64,000 bases of DNA from Oreocharis arfaki (taxonomy: Eukaryota > Chordata > Aves > Passeriformes > Paramythiidae). Where the stretch lies: assembly GCA_013398015.1 (NCBI GenBank), contig VZRR01012419.1:311900-375899 (forward strand), in the 5' to 3' direction. This document shows, in pieces, positions 59,668 through 64,000 of this stretch (position 1 is the stretch's first letter; every line of letters begins with the position of its first letter). The translations under genes were made by a program, and so were the position numbers. The notes under the pieces are model-generated. The model had not been told where the DNA came from, did no database searches, and saw nothing but the letters and a program-made list of their open reading frames with translations.

Positions 59668-62600
59668 CCTATTTAGGCCACGCAGTCCTCTTTCCCACTA
59701 CATGGAGAGAGACAGATGTTCTCCTCAATGAGAGGAGATGACTTCTGCAGCCATGAATACCGGGTCCTTTTCTTCTGCAAACCTCACACTGAATCAAGGC
59801 TCGCCTTTTACAATGAAATTAAAAACCAACTGGAACAACAAAGTCTAATACAGCAGCAAGGGAAAGAAAGATGGTTTCATAGAAACATGTCTGGAAGTGT
59901 CCAAATAATAATATCTTTATATGTAGCTCTATGAAGTGCGTGTTCATGTACCAACACATGGTAAAAGATCCCGTCAGAAGAAAGATGCAGAATTACAGAC
60001 AGTGGCTTTTCTGGAAATGCTGAATGCAGAGAGAAGGTGAATGTTTTAGTTTCAGTGGTAACATTTCACAAGGATTAAATAAAGGAGGAAAAAAACCAAG
60101 TACAAATTCTTGGAATTATGCTAATAATAAAATCCATTATTTCACGGATGAATCACTCAGAGCAAGTAGCAGTCAATATGAACCTTAAAAAAAAGGTTGG
60201 GGTAAAAGAAACAATCTTAAATTCTGTCCTTCTTTTTTACTGTCATAAACCTATTTGTCCATGGTTACTCTCCTGTTTCTTTTCAAACTCTAATATGAAT
60301 CTAAAACTGCTTAATTCTGAAAGTTTGACATACACCTTATTGTTTCATCATTTGTTTGCCTAGTGAAAAAATATGAATACAATTTTGCGAAAACACCAAG
60401 CTATCCCACTGTTTAGAGAGAGAGAACAATTTTAATTTATTTATTACTTACTAGAAAACAATTCAAAAGAATGTATTAATGAAGTAATCAGGGTTGTCAG
60501 TAGGCAGCCACTCTCTTAAATCCTTCCCATGAAAAAAAATCCTATCAGTTATGTAACAGCACATAAAGTGTGCCCAGATTGTAGAACTGGAAAATACCAT
60601 GAAAGCCAGATGGATGCAAATTCAGAATTTTATTATGGTGGGACAGGGGGGTGAGCAGGGGGGCTGGAGGGAGGGTGCGGCTTGGACAGGGGAAGTGCAT
60701 CTGTTTGTCTGTTTTCCCTGCCTCTCCACGCCCTGGGGAGAGCAGTCAGCCAGACAGCCTTTGCCACAGCCAAAACACCCAGTTTTCTGCTGGAGAAGAT
60801 TTATAGAGCAGAGGGAAAAATCAAAAGAGCACCACTTACGGTACGAATAAGTGATACCTGTATAATGTCGACAAAAATGGTGATGTGAGGGGATTCAGAA
60901 ATTATGTGAGTCAAAAGTAATAAACCTCAGCATTATCATATGGCCTCCATTGGCTGTGTACTAAGGTAGAGTTCTGCATCTCTCAGAAGTTACCATGTCT
61001 AAACATTGTTGGGTCCATTAGATTACACAGCACCACTTCAAACTACTTAAGGAAGCTAGATTATTTAATTTTAAAGAATCAGTTGCAGTCAAGAAAACAT
61101 ATTATTCTACACTGTATAAATGTAGGAGATAATGTATTGTTAAATGAAACAACTATTTAAAACTGTATTCAATTTCTTGTGAATTTTTTAACCTGTCAGT
61201 TATGTTTCCTCAGAAGCTTGAAATTAGTTCTCTTCTATTGGGTCTTAATATGAATTAGTTTAGGAAAAGAAACTTTCATGTCAACTTTATTTTCAGCAAG
61301 AGATTTTTAAAGTACAGTCAATGTCAATTAGAAATTGTAGTTCAACAGAAAAATTTAGCAGCCATTTGTAGAGACAGTATTAGTCATCCTTTTCTCCCAC
61401 AAATACATGTTATGGTTCGAAATGTCACTGCAATGGGTGTTTTAGAGCACCAACCAGAAGTTTGAATAGGAACAGGTTTAGCTTGTATTTTAATTTTCAA
61501 ATACGTGGAAGTATGTGTAAGTTCAAATATTTCTGAATGTCAGGGACCAAACATTTTCTTGGTTTAGTTTGTAATAAATTTGTCCTTATGTTTTCCAGTT
61601 TGTTTTCAGTAACACTGTGCTTGGTGTGGTCACAATGGACTTGGCATGGAAGCAAACAGCAGGTTTTTGCACTCTATGGTGATTCATTGTTGATTTTTTT
61701 TTTCAGTATGGGAACCTACTAAACCAAGAAAAAGATAAACCTGTAAGTTACAATAGGAGACTCCTAGGAAATGTTTTTCTTTTCTGTTTTCTAACTTAAA
61801 CTTTGTTTGAACTATAGCAAAATGACTAATACCCATGCGTCCACATTCCTTTTTTATACAACTGCAGCAACTTTTTTTTGTTCTTGAAGTTGCAGGAAAC
61901 TTACAAAGCATATGAAGTGAAAATTGCATTTCTCTGTGCCCTTTTAGTATTGTTTTATAAAATAGGTGTCAATTTTTCAAAGCCTATCATTTTTTCCAAA
62001 CTTAAAGCACAGGGTGAAAATCTGTTCCCTTTGGATACACCAGTACTGACTCCCATGGTTCTCATACTCAAGTTTTGTTTAGTTTCCAAGGTATGGCATT
62101 ATTTATGTATTCTTTTCAGAAGATCTTCTTTAAAATAATAAAAAAAAGAAAGATGAAAGGCCATCTTAGATGAAAGTTTTCTTGGGCATTCATTTGAAGA
62201 TAGTTTTCTTGGGGAAAAAAAAAAGAGTTCTCATCTGAGTCTCAAGAGGAACAACAACATAAATCTATTGACTTCTGCTTTCATTGATGTGATTGGCTTT
62301 GCATACAGAGGGAAAGACTAAAATGACAAAATGTCTTAATTGCACCATGGTGTGAGAAAGGGAGGAAACAATTGGATAGTAAAAATTACCTGCAGGACAT
62401 GAGGGTATTGATTGATTTTGCTTTTAATCCATCATCTCTCGGAAAAGAGGCAATATTGCCCGTAGAATCTTTGAATTGTAAAGAACAAATGTTGAATACT
62501 TGAGAGAATTTAAGTAGAGAGAGGTTAAGTAGGCTCTGGCTTAGATTTGCTCACTGACTTGACATGTTCACTGAGTGGCCAGTAGCTCATCTGGTCTTTG

Positions 62601-63160
62601 ATGAAGACTGCCTATTCTAAAATAAATAAATTAATAGGTACCACTCCACTTCTCTTATCCTATGACTTCTTCCATGATTAGAAATAGAAAACCCCTAAAT
62701 TAGTGGGAACAGGTCAGCTTGCCTGATTTTTGGAATACCATATTTCTAACTAGCAAAAGTAGAATTTCCCACATCTACTGGGAAAGCTTTCAGTGTTTTT
62801 TGACACATCCAGCTGGCTTTCAGAGAGAGACGAAGGAATGATTCCGTATGGGTGTTCTGTCTGGGAATAACAGTGAGCAATGACCTTCACTGAAAATTAC
62901 ATCTTGAACTTCTTCCCTTTAGTTTTTTCTTTTTGAATAATAGAAATATCAGATATAGGCAATTTCTGTTGCTGTTGAATGAGACAGTGTAATACTTTTA
63001 TATGGCTTTTCACATCAACAGACCAACAAGAAAATTTGTACTATATAACGCAAAGGGAAAATACCACACAAAGACTTGGTTTTGATTCACAAACTAGTGA
63101 ATGGTCAGATGTAATTCAGCTTTTCTGTCTCAGTGTAATGCTTTCTCTCCAGTGGAGGCA
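59668..63160. other. Intergenic, no gene recognised
   Basis: AT-rich except for the G-rich tract near 60.64 kb. Short frames only. Confidence 0.4.
60640..60675 (+). other. Potential G-quadruplex tract
   Basis: Four or more runs of at least three G separated by loops of 3, 6 and 5 nt, the pattern that can fold as a G-quadruplex. It sits in a locally GC-rich 200-bp patch in otherwise AT-rich DNA. Confidence 0.6.
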
Positions 63161-63345
63161 ACAGCTGGAGTGGAGCGTCCAGTTCTGATCTCCGAAGTAC
63201 CAGAGAGACATGGAGCTCCTGGAGCTGGTCCAGCGGAGAGCAAAGAAGATGATTGAGGGACAGGAGCCTCTCTCTTATGAGGAAAGGCTGAGGCAGCTGG
63301 TCCTATTCATTATTGAGAGGAGAAAACTGAGAGAGGATTTCTTTT
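63161..63345 (+). mobile_element. CR1 LINE fragment
   Basis: Plus-strand CR1 3'-region words in order: 'gtccagttctgatctcc', 'gacatggagctcctggag', 'gtccagcggagagcaaag' and 'tatgaggaaaggctgagg', then a 'gagaggagaaaactgagag' stretch. It is truncated at both ends; the terminal repeats are not seen. Confidence 0.85.
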
Positions 63346-64000
63346 ATTCATATCAAAATTCTCAGCTGAAATGCCAGGGGCAATAAAGCTTCAACTTTGT
63401 AACAAAAAAAACAGAGAAAGAGAGAAAAGTGACTCAGAGATTGTGGTTTTAATGCTGTTTTTCCTTTTAAACTATGTGCATGTTGCTTAGTTTTTTGCCC
63501 TTTTGTTTTCCCCTCAGTTAAAGAGAAGATCCTGGGAAATACTCATAACAGCTCATAATTATTTTCCATCTCTTTTCACCTACCTCTATGGCTAAACGTT
63601 CTGGGAGATAATATATACAAGGTTGTTTTCTTCAGGAGTTACAGTTAACATGTTACTGGACGACTTCTAGCATTTGGACATACCATGATAAAGTGGAAAA
63701 ATATCCACCTGGCAACAGAGGTTGCCAGGTTGGCAGCAGTGTGAGTCAGAAAATGCAGTTTTATCTTTAAGTTCATCATTGCACAGAGAAGAAATGTATC
63801 TGTCAGAGTATTACATTCTGGATTTTTTTGTTATCTTTTATATTTCCAGATATCGGGAAAAATAGACTGGATCTAGTCATTTATGAATCACAAATGTGTT
63901 TTCAAGCAAAAATGATGGTAGATTTATTTTATGAAAAATCTGAAGCATGGATGCATAAGCATCTTAGTACTCTATAAATTACTTTAATGCCATATGGACA
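63346..64000. other. Intergenic to window end
   Basis: Nothing recognised; about 60 bp past the CR1 fragment may still be degraded CR1. Confidence 0.4.

Noticed and set aside
1..64000. CRISPR arrays, operons, bacterial or phage systems
   Set aside because: No regularly spaced repeats, Shine-Dalgarno-led gene strings or dense coding; the window is vertebrate.

Overview
The window is AT-rich vertebrate genomic DNA with one convincing protein-coding gene in 64 kb. It is almost certainly from a bird. It holds several truncated CR1 LINEs, a tRNA-headed CR1-tailed SINE like those of songbirds, and LTR elements of the ERVK/ERVL types common in passerines. A passerine is the best guess; the species cannot be named from this sequence. 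The gene is DIRAS2. Its human orthologue lies at 9q22, a region related to the avian Z, so Z linkage is plausible but is inference.

Layout. 1-6.7 kb: a solo LTR with a 6-bp target-site duplication, then a 2,526-bp segment present twice in tandem, joined by a single N, which looks like an unmerged assembly overlap. 6.7-39.8 kb: gene-poor sequence with a 2-kb decayed CR1 (9.5-11.5 kb), CR1 3' ends (15.7 and 32.2 kb), a truncated minus-strand endogenous retrovirus (27.77-29.65 kb) flanked by a 90-bp imperfect direct repeat, a common avian interspersed repeat (33.2-33.9 kb) and a SINE (38.9 kb). 39.8-56.6 kb: the DIRAS2 locus on the plus strand. A GC-rich promoter and untranslated first exon end at a splice donor at 40144. 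A 12.3-kb intron follows, then an exon carrying the whole 199-codon reading frame (52476-53075) and a long 3' UTR that probably ends near 56.56 kb. 56.6-64 kb: an ERVL-type solo LTR (59.1-59.7 kb), a G-rich tract and a CR1 fragment.

How it works together. DIRAS2 is a small Ras-family GTPase. A CTCF-like motif, a five-codon upstream ORF, two possible splice acceptors and the long AU-rich 3' UTR are candidate regulatory features. Everything else recognised is transposon debris, simple repeats or assembly gaps. I found no evidence of a new biological system. The oddest items are structural: the N-joined duplication and the retroviral fragment that abuts an apparently intact copy of its own empty target site.
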